Of a DNA stretch of 64,000 nucleotides, positions 16,232 through 24,240 are shown piece by piece. The DNA comes from Verrucomicrobiota bacterium (GTDB taxonomy: Bacteria; Verrucomicrobiota; Verrucomicrobiia; Palsa-1439). The stretch covers positions 1 to 64,000 of the forward strand of contig VHCW01000006.1 of the NCBI GenBank assembly GCA_016871575.1, in the 5' to 3' direction. The position numbers were made by a program, and so were the translations under genes. Numbering within the stretch: position 1 is the stretch's first letter; each line of letters begins with the position of its first letter. Below the pieces are notes generated by a model, which had not been told where the DNA came from, made no database searches, and worked only from the letters and a program-made list of their open reading frames with translations.

Positions 16232-19200
16232 GGTTTCACCTGTGTTGTCTGTGACATTCTGAGGTCGAGATCGAGGAACTGGTCGGCCTTCACGCCGGCG
16301 AACGAGACGGTCTTGCCGCTGGGGAGCGTGACCTTGACGTCCGCTTTGGTTTGTTTGCCGAGACCGAAGTGGGCTTCGAGCGCGCCGCCGCTCTTGTAGC
16401 TGTGGTTAGCGTGAATCCAGCGATACTGTTTCATGCCGGCAGCGGTGAGTTCGACGCGCGCCCCGATCAGTTCGGCATCCTTCACGCCGCTGAAACGTAA
16501 GCGCAGCCAGTGGTTCTCCTTCGCGCCGTGCAGGCCGGTGTTCCAATAGACCTTGCTCTCGTAACGCGCCATGCTCAGCGCGGGGCCGGAGTTGTCGGGG
16601 TCGGAGGCGAAGACGAGATCGAGCAGGCCGTCGTTGTTGAGGTCGGCGACTTCACCGCAGATGCCGGAGCCGTCCAGACCGCTGAAGGTCGTCGGCTTCA
16701 ACTCGAACGTCCCGTCGCCGCGGTTCATGAACAGCGCGACGCGGGCTTCGGGGTTCATCGTCTCGCTACGGTCCAAGACGACAAAGTCCTGCCAGCCATC
16801 GTTGTTAAAGTCACCGAAGATCGCATCAGCGAAGTAAGGACGACGGTCGCCAGCTTCCATCGGCGCGCCGGGACGAGTTCTCGGCATCGGGGCGTCGAAG
16901 AACTTGCACCAGTCGCGATAGACCCAGTTCAACGCCGACAGACCGGCGGCCTCGGTCGCCTCCTCGAACTTAAAGCCGCCCTTGTTCTGCCAGAACCGGC
17001 CGCTGACGTATTCGGTACGCGGCGCCCAGCCCGGACTGGCCGGGCCGACGGCGAGCACGTCAAGCAGGCCGTCGTTGTCAACGTCGGCCAGCGAGATGTA
17101 CGGCAGGCCGGGCGCTTTGCCAACTGGTGTCGTGGTTTTGGTTGCGCGGTCGAGTTTCAGGTGTGCTTCACAGGCGAGACCGTTGCCGGTGATCTTCTCG
17201 AACTGAAGTTTACCGGTCTCTTTCAAGAGGTTCTTCCAACAGAACACGCCTTGCCGGTATTCGATGGGCGAATACGGCAGCAACAGGTCGCGCACGTCAA
17301 TGTGGTAGCTCTGGATCAAGTCGAGATCGCCATCATTGTCGAGGTCGCGCAGGTTGATGTCGGGACCGGCCTTGTCCTTCGCGCTGTCGTGGTAAAAGCC
17401 GCCGAAGTCCGGGACAAGTGAAGTGCCGCCGATGTCTTCAAAGTACCCATCACGCTCCGCGTGATGTTTGCCCGGTTTTTCATCACGCGGAGCGTGATGA
17501 CTACTATGAAACACAAACAGCCGGCTGTGCGGGAAGCCTCCCATGGCGTCGCCGATGTTATCGCAACCGATGGCGATGTCGAGATGGCCATCCTTGTTCA
17601 CGTCGCCGATGGACGGCTGGCGGTTGTAGGCTTGCTCGTTCTGGATGCCCATCTTCGCCGACACGTCGCGGAAGACATCCCAAGCGCCGTCGCTGAGGTA
17701 AAGACCGTTGCCGAGTTTCTGGTCGTTCGGATTGGACCGGCCGCCCGACATCTGCGCGTGGCGGGTGACGAACAGGTCGAGGAAACCGTCGCCATCGAAG
17801 TCGGCAAGGTTCGGTATCTGGCCGCGCCCAAAACTGTCCAGCGTCACCTTCGAGTCGAGCAGCTTGATCGTGTGCGGGTGAAACTGGAAGCCGCCGTCGT
17901 TGATGAACACGCGCAACTTTTCGCCGGCACCCCAGCCTCTTCCCGTGCCGCGCACCGGGGAATACGTCGCCACGATGTCGAGCAGGCCATCCTTGTTCAA
18001 GTCCACGATGGCTACGCCATTCATCCCTTCCTGAATGCTGGTGAAGCCGGGCACGACGATGCTCTCGAACATTTGTCCGCGTCCCGCCGCGTCGCGCGAC
18101 GCATCGCTGTCGGGCATCTTCTTCAACGGCGGCTCGCCCGGTCGTTGCTCGGCGATTTCCTCCTTGTGTTCTTTTGGCTTGATGGTGCTGAGCTGCGCCG
18201 CAACTGATCGTTGCCGTTTCGGTGCGGCGGGTCTTGCCGAACCGACGGCACTCTCGGGAGCTTGCTCGATGTAAATGCGATTGCCATCGGGATCGGTCAC
18301 CAGCAACCGCTTGTCGCCCTCGATTTTCGCGCCACGTTTCACCAGTCCGGCACGCACGGCCGCCAGATCAGCAACGCGCAACGTCACGCTTCGCAATCCC
18401 GGCGCATCCGGCCCCGCGTCGGCTTCGCGCGGACGTTGTCCCTGCGGCGCGGAAAACTTCACGCGTCCTGCGCCGGTGGCGAACAGATACATCTTCATGC
18501 TGAACGGCGGCGGCAGATTCCACGGATCGAACTCCTCCAAGCCGAGCACCGCGCCGTAAAATTTCCGCGCCGTCGCGTCGTCGCTGACGGCCATGCCCCA
18601 CGTGAACGTCTCACCCGACGCGCTACGCGGCACGCCCATGATCTCAACGACGTTGCCGTCGGGATCGCGCGTCATGCTGACGTTGCCGCCCTTCATCGGC
18701 GCCGGATAACCCGCCTTCACGAGCCGCTCGCTGATGGCGGCCGGGTTGTTGAACCAAAGCGAGAACCACCGGAAGCCGTTCTGCGAGAGCATTTGTTTCA
18801 TCGGGTTACCCGTTTGCGGCGCAGGTTTTTCGCCCGGAACCTTGCGTAGCCGCAGATAGCTGTCCGCCCACTCAAACAGTGTGCCCGGCTCGACCTCGCG
18901 CATCCCGATGCCGTCGCGATAAAACTTCGCGCACGCCTCGACATCGCGCACGCAAAGCTCGAACACCGCGTCCACCGCCGTGAGTTCGCCGGCGGCCAGC
19001 GGTGCCGCTGGTTGTTCCGGGGCGGCAGGTCGCGTCGTCCGGCGTGCAGCGAAATACGCCTGCACTTCCTCGATGGTCAGAGAACCGTCTTTGTTTTTGT
19101 CCGCCGCGTCGAAGAACGGCAGCGAACCTCCCTCCTCCCGGCTGACTTTGCCATCGCCGTTGCGGTCGAGTTGCTTGAAGCGGTCAGCGAGGCCGCTGCC

Positions 19201-19296
19201 GGCGGGACGGGATGTTTGTTGGGCTGTGAGGGAGATGGCCAAGCCGACCATGGCCACCAGCAGAACTTGGCTGAAACGGAGATTATAGTTGTGCAT
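16228..19296 (-). CDS. EF-hand / double VOC / VCBS-repeat / UnbV fusion protein
   Basis: A 1022-residue exported fusion. Signal peptide (residues 1-25); two EF-hands (about 42-80; DRNGDGKVSREE, DKNKDGSLTIEE); two vicinal-oxygen-chelate domains (about 105-345, with DPDGNVVEIMG and DPDGNRIYIEQ closing each); a VCBS/FG-GAP propeller (about 420-900) with many Ca-binding D-x-N-x-D-G loops such as DLNKDGLLDIV and DFDGDGFLDLF; and a C-terminal ASPIC/UnbV domain (about 920-1010). VOC domains are normally small cytoplasmic enzymes, so this combination is unusual. About 20 residues near 598-619 derive from an inserted palindromic repeat. It leads the leftward operon behind an ECF-type promoter and may be leaderless. 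Confidence 0.8.
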   Translation of the reverse strand: MHNYNLRFSQVLLVAMVGLAISLTAQQTSRPAGSGLADRFKQLDRNGDGKVSREEGGSLPFFDAADKNKDGSLTIEEVQAYFAARRTTRPAAPEQPAAPLAAGELTAVDAVFELCVRDVEACAKFYRDGIGMREVEPGTLFEWADSYLRLRKVPGEKPAPQTGNPMKQMLSQNGFRWFSLWFNNPAAISERLVKAGYPAPMKGGNVSMTRDPDGNVVEIMGVPRSASGETFTWGMAVSDDATARKFYGAVLGLEEFDPWNLPPPFSMKMYLFATGAGRVKFSAPQGQRPREADAGPDAPGLRSVTLRVADLAAVRAGLVKRGAKIEGDKRLLVTDPDGNRIYIEQAPESAVGSARPAAPKRQRSVAAQLSTIKPKEHKEEIAEQRPGEPPLKKMPDSDASRDAAGRGQMFESIVVPGFTSIQEGMNGVAIVDLNKDGLLDIVATYSPVRGTGRGWGAGEKLRVFINDGGFQFHPHTIKLLDSKVTLDSFGRGQIPNLADFDGDGFLDLFVTRHAQMSGGRSNPNDQKLGNGLYLSDGAWDVFRDVSAKMGIQNEQAYNRQPSIGDVNKDGHLDIAIGCDNIGDAMGGFPHSRLFVFHSSHHAPRDEKPGKHHAERDGYFEDIGGTSLVPDFGGFYHDSAKDKAGPDINLRDLDNDGDLDLIQSYHIDVRDLLLPYSPIEYRQGVFCWKNLLKETGKLQFEKITGNGLACEAHLKLDRATKTTTPVGKAPGLPYISLADVDNDGLLDVLAVGPASPGWAPRTEYVSGRFWQNKGGFKFEEATEAAGLSALNWVYRDWCKFFDAPMPRTRPGAPMEAGDRRPYFADAIFGDFNNDGWQDFVVLDRSETMNPEARVALFMNRGDGTFELKPTTFSGLDGSGICGEVADLNNDGLLDLVFASDPDNSGPALSMARYESKVYWNTGLHGAKENHWLRLRFSGVKDAELIGARVELTAAGMKQYRWIHANHSYKSGGALEAHFGLGKQTKADVKVTLPSGKTVSFAGVKADQFLDLDLRMSQTTQVKP
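17442..17505. repeat. 64-bp double-hairpin palindromic repeat (type A), copy 1, inside the VCBS gene
   Basis: Two opposed hairpins, CATCACGC-TCC-GCGTGATG (17448-17466) and CATCACGC-GGA-GCGTGATG (17481-17499), lie between AGTA and TACT ends. It is translated in frame as part of the VCBS protein (around SSHHAPRDEKPGKHHAERDG). Copy 2 is at 19337-19401. Confidence 0.85.
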
Positions 19297-19301
19297 ACCT
19301 C

Positions 19302-19331
19302 TCAGACGCCGGGGATGGAGTTTCTGTTACA
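19302..19331 (-). promoter_or_regulatory. ECF-type promoter of the 19296-10113 operon
   Basis: On the minus strand TGTAACA (-35) is followed by CGTCTGA (-10), with 23 nt from T to C. The ATG begins 12 nt after the C, so the mRNA may be leaderless, although GAGG also precedes the ATG. The same two elements precede the ECF sigma gene at 20984. Confidence 0.6.
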
Positions 19332-19336
19332 AGGAA

Positions 19337-19401
19337 AGTACTCATCACGCTCCGCGTGATGATTGGGGGTGGCGATCCTCACGCGGAGCGTGAGGGGTAC
19401 T
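19337..19401. repeat. 65-bp double-hairpin palindromic repeat (type A), copy 2, intergenic
   Basis: CATCACGC-TCC-GCGTGATG (19343-19361) and CCTCACGC-GGA-GCGTGAGG (19377-19395) lie between AGTA and TACT ends, as in copy 1. It sits 5 bp upstream of the ECF promoter of the leftward operon. The right hairpin keeps pairing through a compensated change (AT to CT, AT to AG), which suggests selection on the fold. Confidence 0.85.
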
Positions 19402-19519
19402 ATTGCTTCAGCGTCGCTTTATAAATCCATGCCGAGCAATTGTCGGTAAAAGTGTCCTGTTAATGTGTCCTTTACAAACGGACGGATTTATAGCATTCTA
19501 TCCTCGTGAGGAGGACACC

Positions 19520-20851
19520 ATGAGAGACGTGATCCGACAGAAACTCGCCGATGAAACGCGCTTGGAATTGCCGCGGTGGACACGCCGCGATATCCGCCTG
19601 CCGTTGGTGCCGGACAAAACCCATGCGGTGATCGGCATGAGGCGGGTGGGCAAGACCTGTTTCTTGCGCCAGATTCAGCGCGACCGCGTCGAACAGGGGG
19701 CGCCCCGCGAAACGCAGGTGTATTTCAACTTCGATGACGAACGGTTGGCCGGCATGGAGGCGGCGCAGCTTCATTGGGTGCTGGAGGAGTATTTTCTGCG
19801 GTTTCCCCAGCATCGCGACCAGCGGCGGGTTGGTTTCTTTCTGGATGAAGTGCAGGTGGTGCGGGGTTGGGAGGGATTTGTGCGGCGCATGATGGATACG
19901 GAGAAGGTGGACATCTTTGTCAGCGGTTCGTCGGCGAAACTCCTGAGCCGCGAAATCGCCACCGCGTTGCGGGGCCGGGCCATGGAAACACTCGTGCATC
20001 CGTTCAGTTTCCGCGAGTTCTTGCGGCATCAAGGCGCCGAGCCGGAGGACGATCCGTCGTTCTTGCCCAAGGCGAAACGGTCGGCCATGGAAAAGTTGTT
20101 CGCGGACTATCTGCTGAGCGGCGGCTTTCCAGAAGCTCAGGGGCTTGCGGCGCAAGATCGTCTCCTGTTGCTGCAAGGCTACGTGGATGCCGTGATCCTG
20201 CGCGACGTCATCGAGCGGCACGGCGTGACGAACGTCGTCGCACTGCGTCACCTGACGCGCCAACTGCTCGGCGCGGCGGCTGGTTTGTTCAGTGTCCATC
20301 GGTTTTTCAACGACCAGAAATCGCAGGGCGTGGCGGTGTCGAAAGATGCGCTGCACGCGATGCTCGGCCACTTGGAGGACGCGTTTCTCATTCGATTGGT
20401 GCCGTTGCACACGTCGAGCGAGCGGCAGCGACAATCCAATCCGCGCAAAGTGTACCCGGTGGATTCCGGCCTGATCACGGCCTTTGACCGCAGCGGACGG
20501 CCGAACACGGGTCACGCGTTGGAAACCGCTGTGCTTGTCGAACTGGAGCGTCGCCGTTGCGAACGCGCGTATGTGCGGACGGCGGACGGGTTGGAAGTGG
20601 ACTTTCTTGCGACGCCCGTGGCGGGCCGGCCTGCGCTGATTCAAGTCTGCGCCGATGTCAGCGAAGCAGAAACCCGCGCCCGCGAGTTTCGCGCCTTGGA
20701 ATCGGCAATAGCTGAACACAGGAAACTGCCCGCCTTGCTGCTCACCGCCAATTCCACCGGCCTCAGCCAAGCCCAATCCGAGGCGCCCAAAGGCATCACC
20801 GTGCGACCTGCGTGGGAGTGGATGCTGGAAGGCAGCACGAATGTCGTGTGA
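19520..20851 (+). CDS. AAA ATPase of the AAA_14/DUF4143 family
   Basis: A 443-residue protein of the archaeal/bacterial AAA_14 plus DUF4143 class. Walker A is GMRRVGKTC near residue 40; Walker B is VGFFLDEVQ near 105; the sensor-like strand is DIFVSGSSAKLL. The C-terminal DUF4143 part contains the nuclease-like ETAVLVELERR ... VDFLATP ... LIQVCADV pattern (E-D-Q/K type fold). Function of the family is unproven; members are mobile, often strain-specific, and suspected in defence or as orphan toxins. The start has a strong Shine-Dalgarno (GTGAGGAGG). It lies between an ECF sigma gene and that factor's likely target operon, as if inserted there. Confidence 0.85.
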   Translation: MRDVIRQKLADETRLELPRWTRRDIRLPLVPDKTHAVIGMRRVGKTCFLRQIQRDRVEQGAPRETQVYFNFDDERLAGMEAAQLHWVLEEYFLRFPQHRDQRRVGFFLDEVQVVRGWEGFVRRMMDTEKVDIFVSGSSAKLLSREIATALRGRAMETLVHPFSFREFLRHQGAEPEDDPSFLPKAKRSAMEKLFADYLLSGGFPEAQGLAAQDRLLLLQGYVDAVILRDVIERHGVTNVVALRHLTRQLLGAAAGLFSVHRFFNDQKSQGVAVSKDALHAMLGHLEDAFLIRLVPLHTSSERQRQSNPRKVYPVDSGLITAFDRSGRPNTGHALETAVLVELERRRCERAYVRTADGLEVDFLATPVAGRPALIQVCADVSEAETRAREFRALESAIAEHRKLPALLLTANSTGLSQAQSEAPKGITVRPAWEWMLEGSTNVV

Positions 20852-20905
20852 TGTAATTATCGCGTGACCGCTTCCACTAAAAACAAAGGCAATGGTGCAT
20901 ACCTC

Positions 20906-20935
20906 ACTGACGCCGGAGCACCGCACTTTGTTACA
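20906..20935 (-). promoter_or_regulatory. Orphan copy of the ECF-type promoter
   Basis: TGTAACA and CGTCAGT on the minus strand have the same 23-nt offset as the promoter at 19302-19331, and a 12-nt step to an ATG (20900) that opens only a 7-codon frame. The GACGCCGG and GGTATGCAC blocks are also shared. It looks like the duplicated, now geneless, start region of the leftward operon. Confidence 0.5.
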
Positions 20936-20949
20936 GGCTAAAAAAAGGT

Positions 20950-20975
20950 TGTAACAAAATTCGGAATCGGGCGTA
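20950..20975 (+). promoter_or_regulatory. ECF-type autoregulatory promoter of the sigma gene
   Basis: TGTAACA and CGTA are 22 nt apart (T to C). The ATG of the sigma gene starts 12 nt after the C, with no Shine-Dalgarno, predicting a leaderless transcript and autoregulation. Confidence 0.55.
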
Positions 20976-20983
20976 GTAGCCTT

Positions 20984-21535
20984 ATGAAGGATGACATTGC
21001 CGCGTGGATCCACTCGCGCGACCAGGCCGCCGCCCGGCGCTTGATCGCGACGTTGTATCCCGACGTCATCGCCATCATCCGGCGGCGACTGCCGCGGCGC
21101 GTGGCCGAGGAAGACCTCGCGCAGGAAGTGTTCGCGCGGTTCTTTGAACGGCTCGGCGAGTATGACGGGCGCGCGCCGGTGTCGCACTGGATCGCGCGCA
21201 TCGCAGTGAACCGCTGCATTGATCACCTGCGCGCCGAGAAACGCCGACCCGAACTGCGCTGGGCTGATCTGACGGAAACCGAGGCTGATGCGTTGACGGC
21301 CACGCTGGCGAGCGAGGACCCGCCCGCATCGGACGCGCACGAGCTGGCGGTCAAGCTGCTCGACCTGCTCGGCCCCGAAGACCGGCTGGTGGTGACGATG
21401 CTCGACCTCGAAGGCCACTCGGTGACCGAAGTGCGCGAGGCGACTGGCTGGCATGAAGGCGCGATTCGCATCCGCGCGTTCCGCGCCCGGCGCAAGTTAC
21501 GAAAAGAGATTTTGAAGTTGGAGAAACAACGATGA
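20984..21535 (+). CDS. ECF-family RNA polymerase sigma factor
   Basis: A 183-residue sigma-70 of the extracytoplasmic-function group. Region 2 spans about 15-90: YPDVIAIIRRRL, EEDLAQEVFARFFERL for -10 recognition, and SHWIARIAVNRCIDHLRAEKR. Region 4 spans about 120-178: LLDLLGPEDRLVVTMLDLEG, then HSVTEVREATGWHEGAIRIRAFRARRKLRK as the helix-turn-helix. Its stop overlaps the start of a one-TM protein, the usual place of an anti-sigma factor. Matching promoters before itself and before the 19296 operon suggest its regulon includes the exported enzyme operon. Confidence 0.9.
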   Translation: MKDDIAAWIHSRDQAAARRLIATLYPDVIAIIRRRLPRRVAEEDLAQEVFARFFERLGEYDGRAPVSHWIARIAVNRCIDHLRAEKRRPELRWADLTETEADALTATLASEDPPASDAHELAVKLLDLLGPEDRLVVTMLDLEGHSVTEVREATGWHEGAIRIRAFRARRKLRKEILKLEKQR

Positions 21536-21834
21536 ACACAAACAATCCGTGGAAACGACTGGCGGACGCCGCCAGCCGGAACACAACCGGAACAGAAGCA
21601 CCGGCAGAGATGCCGTTTGGCTTCGATACGCGCGTGCTGGCGCAATTGAGGCCGCAGCGACAACTCACCGCCGAATTACTGGGGCGGCTGGCGTTCGATG
21701 CGGTTCCCGTGGCCGCCGTGGTGCTGGTGGCGTGCTGGTTGACAGTCCGTCCCGAACCGCCGGTCAAGCTGGCGGCCATGGATCCGGTGACACTGGCCGA
21801 TGTTGTGTTCGCCGAGGAAACGGAGGAACCATGA
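21532..21834 (+). CDS. Small single-TM protein, candidate anti-sigma factor
   Basis: A 100-residue protein with a cytoplasmic N-terminus of about 50 residues (MNTNNPWKRLADAASRNT), one transmembrane helix at about 56-72 (AFDAVPVAAVVLVACWL), and a short acidic tail. No HxxxCxxC zinc anti-sigma motif is visible. Overlaps of 4 bp with the sigma gene and with the CpxP-like gene show it belongs to the same transcript and make an anti-sigma role the best guess. Confidence 0.65.
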   Translation: MNTNNPWKRLADAASRNTTGTEAPAEMPFGFDTRVLAQLRPQRQLTAELLGRLAFDAVPVAAVVLVACWLTVRPEPPVKLAAMDPVTLADVVFAEETEEP

Positions 21835-22238
21835 GCAGGCTAGCCGTCAAAATTGGAATCGGTTTGGTGGTGTTGTTTGGTCTCGGCGTGTCCACCGGGA
21901 TCGTGCTGGGGCGGCAGGCGACTTGGAAGCCGCGCTGGTCGCGGGATTACAAAAGTTGCGAGGAACGCTGGATCGAGGCGCGCATCAAAGAATACACGCC
22001 CTTGCTCGAACTGACGCCGGAGCAAATCGCTGCCATCCGCCTGCACTTTGACAAACTCGCCTCCAATATGCAGGAGTTCCGCGCCGAGTTGCGGACAAAA
22101 GTGAGCGAGGCTTTCAAGGAGACGAACGCCAGCATTGCCCGTGACCTGGCTCCGGAGCAACGCGAGAAGTTCTGGCAATTGTTGAAAGAGAAGTCCGGAG
22201 AACGGCAGCGCAACCGCAATGTGCTTTCCGGTCAGTGA
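21831..22238 (+). CDS. Membrane-anchored CpxP/Spy-like periplasmic protein
   Basis: A 135-residue protein with an N-terminal anchor (KIGIGLVVLFGLGVSTGIVLG) and an all-helical periplasmic domain. Its LELTPEQIAAIRLHFDK and LAPEQREKFWQLL segments are the two LTPEQ-type repeats of the heavy-metal-resistance/CpxP/Spy family, here as one L-T-P-E-Q and one L-A-P-E-Q. Such proteins act as periplasmic chaperones or stress sensors. In an ECF operon it may modulate the anti-sigma step. Its last 7 nt overlap the convergent esterase gene. Confidence 0.7.
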   Translation: MSRLAVKIGIGLVVLFGLGVSTGIVLGRQATWKPRWSRDYKSCEERWIEARIKEYTPLLELTPEQIAAIRLHFDKLASNMQEFRAELRTKVSEAFKETNASIARDLAPEQREKFWQLLKEKSGERQRNRNVLSGQ

Positions 22239-23161
22239 GTCCGCGTCTGTTTGGTTCTGAAGAACTCCCAAATGAAATCGGTTGCGTTGAGTTTGTCAGT
22301 CGTCTTGCCGACCATGAACCCCGGCAACAGGCTCCTGCCTCCGGCCCACGTGTGGCCTTGACCGGCGACGGTGACGTACACAACGTCTGCGCCGTAGCGT
22401 TCGATGTGGACGCCGTTGGTTTCGGTCGCGCTGGTCGGCGTCGCGGAACAACCGAGCGCGTCGGTCCATTTTCGAATTGAATCGCGCACGGGCGGTTTGG
22501 GTTTGGCGCGGACTTTGTCGCTGCCACCGCCTAACAATCTCGGCACGCCGCCCTCGATGAGATTGAGCGGATCGGCGCTGCCGGTCAGGTAACACATCGG
22601 AACGGGACGTTCCAACCTGACTTTCTCCAGCCAGCACGCCCCGGCAACAGGCGCGATGGCGGCAATGCGTTTGGACGCTTCCGCGCCGAAACGGAAAGAC
22701 ATCGAAGCGCCATTGGAAAAACCGGTGACGTAAATCCGCCGGGCATCCACGTTGAACTTCGCGGACAACTCATCGAGCATCGCGTTGAGAAAGGCGACAT
22801 CGTCGGGCGCTTTCTGGCCGGGGTAGAAACGGTCGGAGCCATCGTTCCAAAGTTGCGGGTTGCGGGCGAAGCTGCCCGGTTTTGACGGATCACGCGCCAT
22901 CGCGTCGGGGAAAACCGCGAGGAACCCTTCCTTGTCGGCCTTCGCGCCCCAACCGGTTTCCGTCGCCGCAGCGCGGCTCGTGCCGCCGCCGCCGTGAAGC
23001 ATTACGACCACCGGCACCGGCGTCCTGCCGTCGTACCCTGACGGGACATGCACCGTGTAGTGGCGCTTCAACTCGCCGGCGTTGATCGTGTGCGAATGAT
23101 CGCCGGGGTTGGCTGCCAGCGCCGCTCCAAGAAAACAAGTCATCCAGTGCATGGTTTTCAC
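22232..23161 (-). CDS. Exported PHB-depolymerase/feruloyl-esterase family protein
   Basis: A 309-residue alpha/beta hydrolase of the LpqC/esterase-PHB family. After a signal peptide (MKTMHWMTCFLGAALA) come VVMLHGGGGTS (oxyanion loop), S149 in TGFSNGASM, the acid region in YLTGSADPLN, and GQGHTWAGG carrying the His. Relatives hydrolyse ferulic or acetyl esters of xylan, or short polyesters. The tail WEFFRTKQTR is typical. It runs convergently into the CpxP-like gene. Confidence 0.8.
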   Translation of the reverse strand: MKTMHWMTCFLGAALAANPGDHSHTINAGELKRHYTVHVPSGYDGRTPVPVVVMLHGGGGTSRAAATETGWGAKADKEGFLAVFPDAMARDPSKPGSFARNPQLWNDGSDRFYPGQKAPDDVAFLNAMLDELSAKFNVDARRIYVTGFSNGASMSFRFGAEASKRIAAIAPVAGACWLEKVRLERPVPMCYLTGSADPLNLIEGGVPRLLGGGSDKVRAKPKPPVRDSIRKWTDALGCSATPTSATETNGVHIERYGADVVYVTVAGQGHTWAGGRSLLPGFMVGKTTDKLNATDFIWEFFRTKQTRTH

Positions 23162-23229
23162 GATACCAGACGATCCTGCGAGGCAGAAGGTTACAAGCGT
23201 CTGTCATTCCAAGTGCGACGCATTTGGCC

Positions 23230-23257
23230 TTGCGCGGACGGCATGGAAGGCTAGAGT
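23230..23257 (+). promoter_or_regulatory. Promoter of the cysE-like gene
   Basis: TTGCGC, 16 nt, TAGAGT. The -10 ends 10 nt before the ATG at 23268 and no Shine-Dalgarno is visible, so a very short leader is expected. Confidence 0.45.
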
Positions 23258-23267
23258 GTCAGGCGTT

Positions 23268-24197
23268 ATGGCAAAGAAACTGGCCGAGATTGTCGAAAAC
23301 CTGGTCGGGTCGTTCCGCGAGCACGGTGGCATCAACCACCTCGATGGCTCGAACCTGCCGTCGCGCGACGCGGTGGTTGCGGTCACGCAGGATTTGTTGC
23401 GGCTGGTGTTCCCCGGGTTTTACGATGCCGAGCCGTTGCACTCGGCGCAAATCCACGAGTACACGGCGGAACTGGTCGCCTCCATCAAGCGCCGTCTGGA
23501 AAAGGAAATCGGCAAGAGCCTGGAGTACCAGCCGTGCCCGCATTGCGACCGCAACGACCTCGCCGGTACGGCGGCGCGCGTGACGCATGAGTTTCTGGCT
23601 GAGTTGCCCGCGGTGCGGGCGGTGTTGCAGACCGACGTGGTGGCCGCCTACGAAGGCGACCCGGCGGCCATCAGCACCGAGGAAATCATCGTGGCGTATC
23701 CCGGCATTGAGGCGATTGCTGTGCAACGGATGGCGCACCGGCTGTACCAGCGCCACATCGCGCTCATCCCGCGCATCATGACCGAGTGGGCGCACAACAA
23801 GACCGGCATTGACATCCATCCCGGCGCCGAGATCGGACCGAGCTTCTTCATTGACCACGGCACCGGCGTCGTCATCGGCGAGACAACCGTCATCGGGAAG
23901 AGTGTAAAGATTTATCAAGGCGTCACCCTCGGCGCGAAAAGTTTTCTCAAGGACGCGCAGGGCCGTTGCGTGAAGGGGATCAAGCGCCACCCGAACATCG
24001 AGGACAACGTCACCATCTACGCCGGTGCGACGATTCTCGGCGACGTGACCATCGGCCACAATTCGATCATCGGCGGCAACGTCTGGCTGCTCGAACCGGT
24101 GCCGCCCAACACGGTCGTCTATCAGGAGGGCGGCCAGACGAAGATGAAGACGACCGCGCGCGTTCGCGACAAGATGGTCGGCCACGCTGAGAAGTAA
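23268..24197 (+). CDS. cysE: Serine O-acetyltransferase
   Basis: A 309-residue enzyme that acetylates L-serine with acetyl-CoA, the first step of cysteine synthesis. The N-terminal helical half has FPGFYDAEPLHSAQIHEYTAEL. The C-terminal half is a left-handed beta-helix of hexapeptide repeats: GIDIHPGAEIGPSFFIDHGTGVVIGET, then VKIYQGVTLGA with RHPNIEDNVTIYAGATILG. The catalytic His lies in FIDHGTG. It belongs to the longer EpsC-like class with an alpha-helical N-terminal extension. The start at 23268 fits the promoter; a GTG 12 nt earlier is possible. Confidence 0.9.
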   Translation: MAKKLAEIVENLVGSFREHGGINHLDGSNLPSRDAVVAVTQDLLRLVFPGFYDAEPLHSAQIHEYTAELVASIKRRLEKEIGKSLEYQPCPHCDRNDLAGTAARVTHEFLAELPAVRAVLQTDVVAAYEGDPAAISTEEIIVAYPGIEAIAVQRMAHRLYQRHIALIPRIMTEWAHNKTGIDIHPGAEIGPSFFIDHGTGVVIGETTVIGKSVKIYQGVTLGAKSFLKDAQGRCVKGIKRHPNIEDNVTIYAGATILGDVTIGHNSIIGGNVWLLEPVPPNTVVYQEGGQTKMKTTARVRDKMVGHAEK

Positions 24198-24240
24198 ACG
24201 GCTCAATCGAAGAAGAGGTCTGCGGCCACGGAGTCAGCAC

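Noticed and set aside
17442-19401. The type A repeats as a CRISPR or riboswitch
   Set aside because: Only two copies 1.8 kb apart, each a pair of hairpins, with no regular spacers and no cas genes; one is translated within a gene.
19472-21454. Open frame of 660 codons on the minus strand over the AAA and sigma genes
   Set aside because: Antisense to two well-supported genes and without family features.
23300-24190. CysE-like gene as a colanic-acid or sialic-acid O-acetyltransferase
   Set aside because: The helical N-terminal domain and the full hexapeptide block are those of serine acetyltransferase.
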